A program made the translations under genes and the position numbers. A DNA stretch of 64,000 nt from Rossellomorea aquimaris TF-12 (GTDB taxonomy: Bacteria > Bacillota > Bacilli > Bacillales > Bacillaceae_B): positions 434,001 through 498,000 of the forward strand of contig NZ_LQXM01000030.1 of assembly GCF_001648555.1 (NCBI RefSeq), read 5' to 3'. This document shows, piece by piece, positions 17,137-26,575 of this stretch. Under the pieces are notes generated by a model. It was not told where the DNA came from and did no database searches. It worked only from the letters and a program-made list of their open reading frames with translations. Within the stretch, counting starts at the first letter, position 1. Each line of letters starts with the position of its first letter.

Positions 17137-18270
17137 TTATGATTTTGGTGGTTCGCTAAGTCCGCCGCCGCGGATGGTTTTTTCTGTGAAGGGGAGATTT
17201 AGTTCTTTGCTTAATTTTTCGAGAAAGCTCAGTTCTCGTTTAGATACCAGACAAATGACGGTTCCTTCAGCTCCCATACGCCCAGTTCTACCGGAACGAT
17301 GAATATATTGCTTTGTGTCTGTTGGAAAATCGTAATGGATAACATGTGTGACATCGGTAATATCTAACCCTCTTGCTGCTACATCCGTTGTCAAAAGGAG
17401 TGATACTTTCCCTGCTCTAAAGCGATCTAGAGAATGCTTACGCTCCATTTTGTTAGATTCACCTGCAAGAACTTCAAGCTCGACACCCTTGAATTTTAAC
17501 TTTTCTTCTGCTTCAGAAAGCTTTTCTAGCTGATTGAAGAATACTAATGCCTTTATGTCTTTGAAATAAGCAAGACTTCGAAGGGCTTCCACTTTATCAC
17601 GTAGCTCACTGTATACAAATACATGATCGACTTTAGGATTATCGAGATTTGCCTCCATCTTTACAATTTCATAGTCTTGTAATAAGTCATCTGCTACACT
17701 CTCTGTTTCATCTGAAAGAGTGGCAGAGAAAAAGAGAACCTGACGCTCTTTTAAGGTTGATTTAATGATGTCCTTTACCTCACGGATATGTTCTGGAGAA
17801 ATCATTAAGTCAAACTCATCCACGATGATGGTTTTCACCTCGTGCATTTTTAATTTTTTCAGCTTCATTAGTTCTAATAATCGTCCAGTCGTACCGACTA
17901 CAATATGAGGCTTTTTCTTTAGCTTTTCTAGCTGTTTCTTAATATTCGCACCGCCAATAAAGGCAGCACTGGTCACTTCGCTTCCTTTTGCCCACTTCTG
18001 GATTTCTTGTTGAATTTGCATGACAAGCTCTCTAGATGGAGCAAGAATGACTGCCTGTGCCTGCTTTCGATTTGGATCGATTGACTCAAGGACCGGGAGT
18101 AGATAAGCTAACGTTTTCCCTGTCCCAGTTGGAGACTCACATACAACGTCCTTTCCCGACATAATAAGAGGGAGAACACGCTCCTGTACAGGTGTTAAAG
18201 AGCTAAACTTGTTTTCTTCCCAGTTTTGTTGAATAAAGGGTGCTTTCATAATAGTAGAAATTGAGTTCAT
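17137..18270 (-). CDS. yfmL: DEAD-box RNA helicase, YfmL type
   Basis: 377 residues, short for a DEAD-box helicase and matching Bacillus YfmL (implicated in ribosome assembly). Motifs in order: LTPVQERVLP (Q motif), SPTGTGKT (I), APSRELVMQ (Ia), GTTGRLLELM (Ib), VDEFD (II, DEFD instead of DEAD), FSATLS (III), TTDVAARGLDI (V) and HRSGRTGRMG (VI). There is no C-terminal RNA-binding extension. The gene overlaps no neighbour; the GGGACGGACC hairpin follows its stop. Confidence 0.88.
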   Translation of the reverse strand: MNSISTIMKAPFIQQNWEENKFSSLTPVQERVLPLIMSGKDVVCESPTGTGKTLAYLLPVLESIDPNRKQAQAVILAPSRELVMQIQQEIQKWAKGSEVTSAAFIGGANIKKQLEKLKKKPHIVVGTTGRLLELMKLKKLKMHEVKTIIVDEFDLMISPEHIREVKDIIKSTLKERQVLFFSATLSDETESVADDLLQDYEIVKMEANLDNPKVDHVFVYSELRDKVEALRSLAYFKDIKALVFFNQLEKLSEAEEKLKFKGVELEVLAGESNKMERKHSLDRFRAGKVSLLLTTDVAARGLDITDVTHVIHYDFPTDTKQYIHRSGRTGRMGAEGTVICLVSKRELSFLEKLSKELNLPFTEKTIRGGGLSEPPKS

Positions 18271-18312
18271 AAGATCATTACGTTCCTTTCCTAATGGGAA
18301 GATGCTGTGTTA

Positions 18313-19638
18313 CTAATCCTTGTCTACAAGAGGCAAACAAATCTTCACAACCGTCCCTATTTCTTTTTCACTTTGAAAATGAATTTTTCCGTTATGTCTT
18401 TCTATAATTTTATGACAGACCGCTAAGCCAAGGCCTGTTCCTTTTTCCTTTGTGGAATAGAATGGTTCACCTAATTTTTCAACACGTTCAGACTCCATAC
18501 CTACTCCATTATCCTCTACCAATATACACACGTTCGTACTCTCTTTAAATAATGAAATGGTCACTTTCCCCTCTTTTGTAGCTGGTATAGCCTCCACAGC
18601 ATTTTTTATTATATTGATAAAAACCTGTTTGAGTTGGTTACCTTCTCCCATTACATAAAGGGATTCATATTCATTATTCTCGTATTGGATGGACACATTA
18701 TCGAGATTCGCCTGTGCCTCCATCAGGATGAGCACCTGTCTGAGCAGTTCATCCACTTTTTGTTTTTGAAAATGAACATCCTGCTGCTTTCCAAGTATGA
18801 GCATTTCGCCGGAGATAAGGTCAATTCGACCTACTTCAGAAAGCATGATATCTAAATGGTTATGATCGATTGTATTCGTCGTTTGCATTAATTGAATGAA
18901 TCCTTTTAATGAAGTTAAAGGATTTCGTATTTCATGAGCAACAGCAGCAGCCAGTTGTCCGATGACAGACAGTTTTTCAGATGCGACCATCATTTCTTCA
19001 TTTTTGCGATAATGAGTAATGTCTCTCGCTATGGCATATAACCCTGTTACTTCCTCATCAACAATGATTGGTACAAATGAGCATCGAAGAATCTTGCTTT
19101 TATCATTTGGCAGATGTATGGTCGTTTCAAATTTCGAAGCCTTCCCTAAAAAAATCCCCCGAAAATGTTTGGTCACTAACCTTATGTCACTTTCATCTAG
19201 AAATGTTCTGAATTTCACTTTCTTTAATTCCTCTTGAGTAGATTCCAATAAATCTTCAGCCTCTTTATTGACAGAAACGACATTTCCTTCTAAATTCAAC
19301 TCAAATACTCCATCAGGATTCTGTTCAAATAACGAATGATAATGTTGGTTTTGTATTTGTAATTGACGCTCTTTGTTTGTCAGCTTTTCATTAGATACAA
19401 TCAGCTCTTGAGTTCTTCGATATACCAACAAATAAATAATAAAACCTGTTATGAGTATAAAAAACCAGCCTTTATACCGCTGAAAGTAAATATAGATACT
19501 CAGTTGTTCATGAGCAAGCGCCATAGAAACAGTATCAGATAGGATGATCCATAGTCCTCCAAGAAGAACATATGTAATGGCAACCCTTAAAGAGATTTCT
19601 TTTGCTTTTTTCATTGTTGTTGGTTCACCTGAATTCAT
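18313..19638 (-). CDS. PAS-domain sensor histidine kinase (sporulation-kinase-like)
   Basis: 441 residues. Two membrane segments (about 17-35 and 58-73) frame a short external loop; a PAS domain spans about 98-210. The HisKA domain has AAAVAHEIRNPLTSLKGFIQ with the phosphorylated His235. The HATPase domain shows NIIKNAVEA (N box), VEDNGVGM (G1) and KGTGLGLAVCHKI (G2). The layout resembles Bacillus KinB/KinD/KinE-type kinases feeding the Spo0A phosphorelay. No response regulator is adjacent, consistent with an orphan kinase. The ATG has AGGAGTAAC upstream. Confidence 0.88.
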   Translation of the reverse strand: MNSGEPTTMKKAKEISLRVAITYVLLGGLWIILSDTVSMALAHEQLSIYIYFQRYKGWFFILITGFIIYLLVYRRTQELIVSNEKLTNKERQLQIQNQHYHSLFEQNPDGVFELNLEGNVVSVNKEAEDLLESTQEELKKVKFRTFLDESDIRLVTKHFRGIFLGKASKFETTIHLPNDKSKILRCSFVPIIVDEEVTGLYAIARDITHYRKNEEMMVASEKLSVIGQLAAAVAHEIRNPLTSLKGFIQLMQTTNTIDHNHLDIMLSEVGRIDLISGEMLILGKQQDVHFQKQKVDELLRQVLILMEAQANLDNVSIQYENNEYESLYVMGEGNQLKQVFINIIKNAVEAIPATKEGKVTISLFKESTNVCILVEDNGVGMESERVEKLGEPFYSTKEKGTGLGLAVCHKIIERHNGKIHFQSEKEIGTVVKICLPLVDKD

Positions 19639-19679
19639 CGTAGTGTTACTCCTATCCTTTCACAATTCTTACCAATTTA

Positions 19680-20870
19680 TCAAAAATCTTTTTCTTTAAA
19701 TAAATAGGAAGAGAATGGGTATATGGCAATACTTTGGATAAGTAAGGATAGCATGATAACACCAAATGTTAATGAATGCAGATATTCAGTTCCTTGTTTT
19801 TCAATTCCAAGTAATAAAGCAATAGACATTGTGCCTTTTATGCCTGACCAGGTTAAAATAAGAACTTCCTTCCAACCATAATTCCTTCTCCAAGATTTTC
19901 GCAATTTCACAACTCCAATAATAATAACATAGCGAACGATTAAGGAGAGAATAAATAGAAGGAAAATCCACCCTACTAAAGAAAAGGACAAGTACTTAGT
20001 AAATTCAATCCCTATTAATAGGAATAAAAACGTCAAAATAGTCGGTTCAATGACTCCCCAAAAACGGTCCAGGTCATTTCTAAAGTGATTTTCTTTAATC
20101 GTGCGTCCATATTCATAAGAAAGCATGATTCCACTTGCAACAGTAGCTAATACCCCAGAAACACCCATCTCTTCTCCTATGTAAAAACTTCCATAAGCTA
20201 AAATAATACTTAACATAACTTGATAGTTTGAATCTGTAGTAAAATGGATCGCTTTACTTACCAGCCAGCCGAGAACACCCCCGATTAGGGCACCTCCAAT
20301 AGATACCCATAAGAATTCCCATGTAAATGAAGTGGCCGAAAACGTGCGTTCACCAAAATACATGCCTGCAACCACAGTAAACAAGACAATACTCGTACCA
20401 TCATTTATCATGGATTCTCCTTCTACCACATCTGCAATATCTTGTTGGTTTGATGACTGTTTTAATATAGAAACAACTGATACTGGATCAGTAGGTGTCA
20501 AAATGGTCGCCATTAAAAGGGCTTCAAGATAGGAAATCGAAAAAAGTGGCTGTAGGGAATAATAAAATAATAAGCTCATTAACAGCGTCGTTAAGACAAT
20601 TCCCACAGTACTTAATATCGAAATGATGCCCACATGCTTTTTTAAATCTTTAATGGGAAATTGATATGCTGAGATAAATAGTAAAGCAGGTAAAAACCAA
20701 TAAAATATAATTTCCTTTGTTAACTTCACTTCTGTAAAAAACGGGAGAAAGGATAGCCCGATCCCAATTAAAAGTAATACAACAGGAACAGGAATATTCT
20801 TCTTCTTTCTATCCATGATAAAAACACTATATCCAATAACTAATAAAATAAGAATTTGAATTGGTTCCAT
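19680..20870 (-). CDS. Na+/H+ antiporter, CPA1 (NhaP-like) family
   Basis: 396 residues and about twelve membrane segments. Family hallmarks are ATILTPTDPVSVVSIL and VEGESMINDGTSIVLF, which carry the conserved ion-binding Asp residues, plus LTWSGIKGTMSIALLL. It exchanges internal sodium (or potassium) for protons. There is no long C-terminal cytoplasmic domain. The ATG at 20870 has a perfect GGAGGTG upstream; the in-frame extension to 20990 is not needed. It stands 41 bp upstream of the kinase gene and may be cotranscribed with it. Confidence 0.87.
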   Translation of the reverse strand: MEPIQILILLVIGYSVFIMDRKKKNIPVPVVLLLIGIGLSFLPFFTEVKLTKEIIFYWFLPALLFISAYQFPIKDLKKHVGIISILSTVGIVLTTLLMSLLFYYSLQPLFSISYLEALLMATILTPTDPVSVVSILKQSSNQQDIADVVEGESMINDGTSIVLFTVVAGMYFGERTFSATSFTWEFLWVSIGGALIGGVLGWLVSKAIHFTTDSNYQVMLSIILAYGSFYIGEEMGVSGVLATVASGIMLSYEYGRTIKENHFRNDLDRFWGVIEPTILTFLFLLIGIEFTKYLSFSLVGWIFLLFILSLIVRYVIIIGVVKLRKSWRRNYGWKEVLILTWSGIKGTMSIALLLGIEKQGTEYLHSLTFGVIMLSLLIQSIAIYPFSSYLFKEKDF

Positions 20871-21038
20871 AGAAGGCACCTCCATACCTAAAGTATTGTA
20901 TTCTTTTTTTATTCCCTTACTCCTCTTTTTCATAAACTTGAACTTCTCTATCCTTCTTCCTATTTTTTCAATATTAAGTTTAATTTCCATAAAAAAGGTA
21001 AAAGGGTACTATATGCAGAAAGTAGGTGATGCACTATT

Positions 21039-21344
21039 TTGAGCATTATGGACAAGAGTAAGGCATTTAGCAAAAGCGGAACGATTACGTTGCCCACTAA
21101 ATGGAGGCAACGCTTTGGACTTCTGCCCGGAAAACTAGCGGAGCTCTTTTATCAAAATAATTCCATCTACATTAAGCCAGCCGAAAAAGAATCCACTCAT
21201 AATAAACGGTACATTTCTGAAAAAGGCACGATTCATATCCCACAAGAACTCCGTCGCGAAATGGGGATCACTTATCAGTCACCCTATTTTCTACACGTCA
21301 ACGAAGATGAACACTGTATTGTGATCACCCATGAAGACGAATAA
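21039..21344 (+). CDS. Single-chain protein with two AbrB/SpoVT-type DNA-binding domains
   Basis: 101 residues. Two swapped-hairpin AbrB-like repeats occur in one chain: KAFSKSGTITLPTKWRQRFGL (about 9-29) and KRYISEKGTIHIPQELRREMGI (split; about 60-81). Most AbrB proteins carry one such half and dimerise, so this looks like a covalent dimer. The start is TTG 21039 with AGGTGATG seven bases upstream; ATG 21048 is in frame but poorly spaced. It is convergent with thrB; the two share a hairpin terminator. Target genes are unknown. Confidence 0.75.
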   Translation: MSIMDKSKAFSKSGTITLPTKWRQRFGLLPGKLAELFYQNNSIYIKPAEKESTHNKRYISEKGTIHIPQELRREMGITYQSPYFLHVNEDEHCIVITHEDE

Positions 21345-21390
21345 ACAGGTGCGTCCCCCATTGCTTTAAAGCGATGAGGGACGCACCTGT
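21345..21390. terminator. Bidirectional hairpin terminator overlapping the end of thrB
   Basis: ACAGGTGCGTCCC (21345-21357) pairs with GGGACGCACCTGT (21378-21390), with an inner stem TTGCTTT/AAAGCGA. It is a G-to-C variant of the GGGACGGACC hairpins. The last codons and stop of thrB lie in it. Confidence 0.85.
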
Positions 21391-22301
21391 GTTTCTTGGA
21401 GGATCGTGTTGCTTCCTGATTGAGAGATGGATAGTCTTTTCACGTTCATGTTAGGAAATACCTGCTGAAGTTGGCGGGTTAGCCATTCACTTGCTTCTCT
21501 TTCAACAAAGCATGCTATGGTCGGACCTGCTCCGCTTAAGGAAACACCGAAAGCTCCGAATCTAATGGCTACTTCCTCTACTGCTTCATAATGGGGAAGT
21601 AATTTTTTTCTGTAAGGCTGATGGTACCTGTCTTGTTTCATCATCTTTCCTACGGACTCCCAATCTTCCGTTAAAAAGGCCGCCACTAACACATTCGAAA
21701 CTGCCCCTGCTTTAACAGATTCTTCATATGAAACGCTATTAGGCAGCACCCTTCGAGATTCAGAGGTTTTCAGCTCTGCCTTAGGAATAACTGAAACGAC
21801 ATCAATAGGTAAATCTTTTACCGTGATCAGGTTAACACCTTTTTCGTTGTAACAACTAATGACAAAGCCACCGTACAAAGACGCCCCGACATTATCAGGA
21901 TGCCCTTCAAACTTTGTTGCTAACGAAAGCTTTTCCCCTTGAGATAAATGTAAATCGCATATGATATTTGCAAGCTCAACCCCTGCCACCACAGCAGCCG
22001 CACTTGACCCAAGCCCCCTTGTTAATGGAATATCACTAGAAACAAATAAGTGACAAGGTCTTGGTTTTTTTCCATACAGTTCTCCAACCTCACAAGCAAC
22101 CTCCACTATGGAGTGGGATTCATCTTCAGGAAACACCTTCAACTCCGGTGATAAAGGAACCACCTTCCATTCAGAAGCTTCCTGTACCTCTACCGTTAAA
22201 AATAAATTCAACGCCAGTCCAAGAGAATCAAAGCCAGCACCTAAGTTAGCTGTACTACCAGGGACCGTTATCTTCCAGGATCGAGCTGCCCGTTTTTTCA
22301 T
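21366..22301 (-). CDS. thrB: Homoserine kinase
   Basis: 311 residues, GHMP kinase fold. It phosphorylates homoserine for threonine synthase. [18 protein letters not shown] near the start, [21 protein letters not shown] (phosphate loop) and [14 protein letters not shown] are the three GHMP motifs. It overlaps thrC by four bases (ATGA), the usual translational coupling. The last residues (TQVRPSSL) are encoded by the downstream hairpin and are probably not conserved. Confidence 0.95.
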   Translation of the reverse strand: MKKRAARSWKITVPGSTANLGAGFDSLGLALNLFLTVEVQEASEWKVVPLSPELKVFPEDESHSIVEVACEVGELYGKKPRPCHLFVSSDIPLTRGLGSSAAAVVAGVELANIICDLHLSQGEKLSLATKFEGHPDNVGASLYGGFVISCYNEKGVNLITVKDLPIDVVSVIPKAELKTSESRRVLPNSVSYEESVKAGAVSNVLVAAFLTEDWESVGKMMKQDRYHQPYRKKLLPHYEAVEEVAIRFGAFGVSLSGAGPTIACFVEREASEWLTRQLQQVFPNMNVKRLSISQSGSNTILQETQVRPSSL

Positions 22302-23359
22302 ACACCAATCGTTCCTTTGATATAATCCATCACCATATCCCGATTATTTGGCAATTTAACGGGATGAACCGGACTAAATTCCATTGCCGTTGAAGGATCT
22401 TTCAACCCATTACCCGTTAAGACAGCTACTACTTTCACACCTTTTTCAAGATTGCCGTCTTCCAATGATTTTTTTATACCGGCAATGGATGCACAGGAAG
22501 CAGGTTCGGCAAAAATTCCTTCTTTAGAAGCCAGAAGCTGGTAAGCATCAATAATCTCTCCGTCGGTTACTTCATCAATATGCCCATTCGATTCTTTTAG
22601 AGCGGAAACAGCCAGCTCCCAGCTTGCTGGATTCCCAATTCGTATGGCAGTGGCAATCGTTTCGGGTTGAGAAAATACTCGATTATGCACCAAAGCAGCT
22701 GCACCTGAGGCTTCAAAACCAAACATTCGAGGAAGACTTGATTTTTTATGCTGATGAAACTCTTTAAATCCCTTCCAATAAGCTGATATATTTCCCGCAT
22801 TTCCTACAGGAATCGCCAATACATCTGGAGCTCCACCTAAGTCTTCAACCACTTCAAAGGCTGCTGTTTTTTGACCTTCCAAACGATATGGATTAACAGA
22901 ATTCACAAGCGTAACGGATTCTGTTTTGCTTAACTCCCTTACAATTTCCAAAGCTTCATCAAAGTTACCTTGGATCGAAATGATCTCTGCACCGTACATA
23001 ACAGCCTGAGCTAATTTCCCTTGAGCAATTTTCCCTTCTGGAATGACTACGATGCATTTTATCCCTGCTCTTGCAGCGTAAGCAGCTGCTGAAGCAGATG
23101 TATTTCCTGTAGATGCGCAGATTACTGTAGAGCTCCCAGATTCAATAGCCTTTGCCACCGCCAGTACCATCCCTCGATCCTTGAAGGAGCCTGTAGGATT
23201 CGCTCCCTCTACCTTTGCATATAGCTCAATACCCCATTCTTTTGACAAGGTTTTTAATTCAATTAATGGAGTGTTCCCTTCATTTAAGCTTAAAAGAGGG
23301 GTGTCTTCATTTACTGGAAGGTACTCTCTAAACTTCTCTAATAACCCATTCCACCTCAT
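22298..23359 (-). CDS. thrC: Threonine synthase
   Basis: 353 residues, full length for Bacillus ThrC. A PLP enzyme (fold type II) converting O-phosphohomoserine to threonine. [11 protein letters not shown] carries the PLP lysine; [20 protein letters not shown] and [16 protein letters not shown] bind the cofactor phosphate. It overlaps hom and thrB by four bases on either side, in one hom-thrC-thrB operon. Confidence 0.96.
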   Translation of the reverse strand: MRWNGLLEKFREYLPVNEDTPLLSLNEGNTPLIELKTLSKEWGIELYAKVEGANPTGSFKDRGMVLAVAKAIESGSSTVICASTGNTSASAAAYAARAGIKCIVVIPEGKIAQGKLAQAVMYGAEIISIQGNFDEALEIVRELSKTESVTLVNSVNPYRLEGQKTAAFEVVEDLGGAPDVLAIPVGNAGNISAYWKGFKEFHQHKKSSLPRMFGFEASGAAALVHNRVFSQPETIATAIRIGNPASWELAVSALKESNGHIDEVTDGEIIDAYQLLASKEGIFAEPASCASIAGIKKSLEDGNLEKGVKVVAVLTGNGLKDPSTAMEFSPVHPVKLPNNRDMVMDYIKGTIGV

Positions 23360-24654
23360 GGTTTCTCCCCTCCCTCTACGCGATATGAGCTTTGAACAGA
23401 CTCAATCCCATGAAAATCCTTAAGCTCCATTAAAATATCTTCATACCGATCCAGAGAAGCTCTGTGGGTAACGAGAACAATTTCGGAATAGCCCTCTTCG
23501 TTTAAGGGATTTTGCAGTATTTTTTCAAAACTTACTCCATGATTTGAAAAGATAGATGTTAACTTTGCTAAAACCCCTACTTCATCTTGAACGTGCAGGC
23601 GTAAGAAATATTTAGATGAGATTTCATTTCGCTCTTTGAGTTTTTTAGGATACTGTGGATTCACAGCACTTTTACCCGTAACTCCGAGTCGCATATTTTT
23701 CATGATCCCTACCATATCAGACACTACAGCAGTTGCAGTTGGAAGACTTCCGGCACCTGGTCCGTAAAACATCGTCTCACCAACCGCTTCACCATACACA
23801 TAGACAGCATTGTATTCATCATGAACAGAAGCTAGTGGATGTTCATTTTGAAGTAACGTCGGCTCGACGCTTACTTCAACCTTTTCACCTTCACGATGTG
23901 CATAACCAATCAATTTCATCGTATAACCAAATTGCTCGGCATACTGAATATCATCCTCTGTCACCTCTGTAATGCCCTTTACCTTCACGTCAGCCAGGTC
24001 CACATTCATGGAAAAACCTAAAGTCGAAAGAATCGCCATTTTCCTTGCTGCATCTAGTCCTCCAACATCTGCAGTGGGATCTGCTTCTGCATAGCCTAAT
24101 TCTTGAGCTTGTTTTAAGACATCATCGAAGGTCCGTCCCTCTTTTGTCATTTTGGTTAAGATGAAGTTGGTTGTGCCGTTGACGATGCCCATCATTTTGG
24201 TGATTCGATCGGAAGCTAGGCCATCGACTAAGCTTCTGAGGATGGGGATTCCTCCTGCTACACTGGCTTCATAGAATAAATCACAGCCGTTTTTTGAGGC
24301 TGCCGCCAATAGTTCGGGACCATGAAGTGCCATTAAATCCTTGTTTGCCGTAACGACATGCTTTTTTTGGTTTAATGCATGGAGGAGGTGTTCCTTTGTT
24401 GCTTCAATTCCTCCCATGACCTCGACCACAATATCAATTTCAGGATCAAACAGGACTTCTTCTGGATTTAAGGTTAACATTCCATGCTCAACCGCGAACC
24501 CTCTATCTTTCTGTAAATCCTGAACAAGGGCTTTTTTTACTTTTACTGGACAACCAATTTGATGTGACAATTTATCTTGATGATTCTCAACAATTTTCAC
24601 CACTCCGGCTCCCACCGTTCCCAGTCCTAAAAGTCCAATTGAAATTGATTCCAT
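23356..24654 (-). CDS. hom: Homoserine dehydrogenase
   Basis: 432 residues. It reduces aspartate semialdehyde to homoserine with NAD(P)H. N-terminal Rossmann fold ([19 protein letters not shown] split), VVEVMGG and TANKDLMA, the catalytic region [18 protein letters not shown] and [15 protein letters not shown] [11 protein letters not shown], then a C-terminal ACT domain ([19 protein letters not shown]) for feedback inhibition by threonine. The ATG at 24654 has GGAGG upstream. A GGGACGGACC motif copy (24129-24141) lies inside the gene. Confidence 0.95.
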   Translation of the reverse strand: MESISIGLLGLGTVGAGVVKIVENHQDKLSHQIGCPVKVKKALVQDLQKDRGFAVEHGMLTLNPEEVLFDPEIDIVVEVMGGIEATKEHLLHALNQKKHVVTANKDLMALHGPELLAAASKNGCDLFYEASVAGGIPILRSLVDGLASDRITKMMGIVNGTTNFILTKMTKEGRTFDDVLKQAQELGYAEADPTADVGGLDAARKMAILSTLGFSMNVDLADVKVKGITEVTEDDIQYAEQFGYTMKLIGYAHREGEKVEVSVEPTLLQNEHPLASVHDEYNAVYVYGEAVGETMFYGPGAGSLPTATAVVSDMVGIMKNMRLGVTGKSAVNPQYPKKLKERNEISSKYFLRLHVQDEVGVLAKLTSIFSNHGVSFEKILQNPLNEEGYSEIVLVTHRASLDRYEDILMELKDFHGIESVQSSYRVEGGEKP

Positions 24655-24712
24655 ATGTCGAAAACCTCCATTTTGTTTATTTCTTGCGTACATTTGTATT
24701 TATATAGAGGAC

Positions 24713-24741
24713 ATTATAATAGAAATTTTTCCCTATTACAA
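24713..24741 (-). promoter_or_regulatory. SigA promoter of hom-thrC-thrB
   Basis: TTGTAA (24736-24741), 17 bp, TATAAT (24713-24718) reading on the minus strand, about 55 bases before the hom start. Confidence 0.82.
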
Positions 24742-24871
24742 TATCATTTTTCTTTTTTTCGCTAATGTAAGAGCTTTCTTTGTTGGTAGATAAGGAGAAA
24801 CTTTTTCTATAAAAAACGTTTACTGTTGATTAGAAAGACTTCTTTGGCCGGATTAGCTGGTATGTTCTTTT

Positions 24872-24922
24872 ATTGGGCCATATTCGTGTCTGATTGGGCC
24901 ACTCCCTTCAATAATCGAGCCA
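24872..24922. repeat. Three units of the 21-bp-phased ATTGGGCCA repeat
   Basis: ATTGGGCCA at 24872 and 24893 and ATCGAGCCA at 24914, exactly 21 bp apart with unrelated bases between. The same keyword recurs at 53443-53514. Confidence 0.8.
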
Positions 24923-24949
24923 AATTATGAAAACCACTCCCATATTTAC

Positions 24950-24988
24950 AAATAGAGGACCACTCCTAACCGAGTAGTCCTTCTATTT
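24950..24988 (-). terminator. Terminator-like hairpin at the end of the ilv-leu operon
   Basis: Arms AAATAGA-GGAC-CACTC and GAGTAGTCC-TTCTATTT pair with two interruptions; the ilvA stop lies at its edge. The following U-run on the minus strand is weak (TTTGTAAAT). Confidence 0.6.
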
Positions 24989-25943
24989 ACACAATATGAT
25001 GAATTTGCCTAACCATCTTCGAAAGGTCACGATAGACTGGGATTTTGCTGGGGTCTGCATTTCCACCGCTAATCACGCAGCCTACTTTCTTCCTTCTGAC
25101 GTTCACTTTGTGACACATGGCTGCCGCTAGCGATGCTGCTCCAGCGCCTTCTACCAATGTTTTTTCTCGTTGAAGCATAAACATAATGCTGTATGAGATT
25201 TCTTCGTCTGTCACCGTGACCATGTCATCTACGTACTTTCGAATGACGGGGAAGGTTAATTCTCCGGGTTTCTTCACGAGAATTCCATCGGCAATTGTAT
25301 GAACATGTTCCAGTGAGCCTTTGTTTCTGCCGGTAAAAAAGTTATACGTAGCAGGTGCACCAAGGGCCTGAACACCGACAATTTGAACTTTCGGATTAAA
25401 GGCTTTTACTGCTAACGCCATACCCGCCAGTAATCCTCCTCCTCCAACCGGCACTAAAATCATGTCCAAGTCACTGAGTTGTTGAAGCATTTCAAGGGCT
25501 ACCGTTCCTTGACCAGCCATCACTTTAGGGTCATCAAAAGCATGAACATAGGTGGATCCATTTGATTGCATTTCTTCTATTGCTGCTTGATAGGCTTCTT
25601 GGTAGGTATCTCCACCAAGAACAATTTCTGCTCCGTAATGCTTTGTAGCTGCAACCTTTGTAGAAGGAGTTCTTTTTGGCATAAATATTTTTGACTTCAC
25701 TCCTCGTAGGGCGGCAGCTAGAGCGACTCCTTGAGCGTGATTTCCAGCTGAAGCAGCGATGATTCCTTTTCCAGCCTCTCCTTCAGACAAGGACATTATT
25801 TTGTTCATGGCTCCCCTTACCTTAAAAGAACCTGTACGTTGGAGATTTTCCATTTTCAAATAGATTTCCCCACCGGTAAAAGCATTTAAAGTAGAGGATT
25901 GCTTTAACGGTGTACGATGCACCCGATGACTGATTCTTTCCAT
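24987..25943 (-). CDS. ilvA: Threonine dehydratase, short form without regulatory domain
   Basis: 318 residues from ATG 25943. A PLP enzyme turning threonine into 2-oxobutyrate, the entry to isoleucine. RTGSFKVRGAMNKI carries the PLP lysine, SAGNHAQGVALAA and VPVGGGGLLAGMALAVK bind the cofactor. It lacks the C-terminal ACT-like regulatory domain of biosynthetic IlvA, so isoleucine feedback may be missing. Being last in the branched-chain operon supports a biosynthetic role. The ATG has no good ribosome binding site, and the frame continues upstream with plausible sequence (LINSAEVVEA) but no standard start codon. Confidence 0.9.
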   Translation of the reverse strand: MERISHRVHRTPLKQSSTLNAFTGGEIYLKMENLQRTGSFKVRGAMNKIMSLSEGEAGKGIIAASAGNHAQGVALAAALRGVKSKIFMPKRTPSTKVAATKHYGAEIVLGGDTYQEAYQAAIEEMQSNGSTYVHAFDDPKVMAGQGTVALEMLQQLSDLDMILVPVGGGGLLAGMALAVKAFNPKVQIVGVQALGAPATYNFFTGRNKGSLEHVHTIADGILVKKPGELTFPVIRKYVDDMVTVTDEEISYSIMFMLQREKTLVEGAGAASLAAAMCHKVNVRRKKVGCVISGGNADPSKIPVYRDLSKMVRQIHHIV

Positions 25944-25969
25944 TGCTTCTACAACTTCAGCGCTGTTTA

Positions 25970-26563
25970 TTAAATTCCCAAGCCACTCACCTCATATTGT
26001 TTAATATTTTTTTCATAGTTTAACGTCAAATCGATCTCATCCAAGCCTTCTAACAGCATTGTCTTCCAATATGGATCAATTTCAAAGGAAACACGTAATC
26101 CTTCCGAATCACAGATCGTCTGATGCAAAAGAGAAACTTCTATTTTGTATAAATCTACTTGGCTCTCATTTTTCCATAATGCCTCTACCGTATCTTCCTT
26201 TAGTTGAATGGGTAAAAGACCATTTTTTAAGCAATTGTTGTAAAAAATATCAGCAAAGCTTTTGGCGATGATCACTTGAAATCCATAATCTTTCAGTGCC
26301 CATGGCGCATGCTCTCTTGACGAACCACATCCGAAATTTTTTCCTGCCAGAAGAACCTGGGCATCCTTGTATTTTGGTGAGTCTAATGAAAAGTTTTGTT
26401 TAATGGTTTTCCCATCATCCTCAAATCGCCAATGATAAAATAAATATTGGCCAAATCCTTTTCTTTCAATTCTCTTTAAAAACTGCTTAGGAATAATTTG
26501 ATCTGTATCGATATTGTCTCGATGAAGAGGAAAGACCTTTCCTTGAACTGTATTTATTGCCAT
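25970..26563 (-). CDS. leuD: 3-isopropylmalate dehydratase small subunit
   Basis: 197 residues. The swivel domain of isopropylmalate isomerase, acting with LeuC in leucine synthesis. FPLHRDNIDTDQIIPKQFLK and GKNFGCGSSREHAPWALKDYG (substrate-binding) are conserved. It follows leuC after 12 bp and ends 26 bp before ilvA's ATG. Confidence 0.96.
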   Translation of the reverse strand: MAINTVQGKVFPLHRDNIDTDQIIPKQFLKRIERKGFGQYLFYHWRFEDDGKTIKQNFSLDSPKYKDAQVLLAGKNFGCGSSREHAPWALKDYGFQVIIAKSFADIFYNNCLKNGLLPIQLKEDTVEALWKNESQVDLYKIEVSLLHQTICDSEGLRVSFEIDPYWKTMLLEGLDEIDLTLNYEKNIKQYEVSGLGI

Positions 26564-26575
26564 CGACTCACCTCC

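Larger units (their letters stand above)
24655..24986. other. Intergenic region between ilvA and hom
   Basis: Holds the hom promoter (24713-24741), the 21-bp-phased GGGCCA repeat (24872-24922) and the hairpin after ilvA (24950-24988). There is no T-box, so threonine control here must be by other means. Confidence 0.8.

Noticed and set aside
24655..24986. T-box or other leader for hom
   Set aside because: No T-box core (GGTGGNACC) or stem I motif is present; only a plain promoter and repeats.
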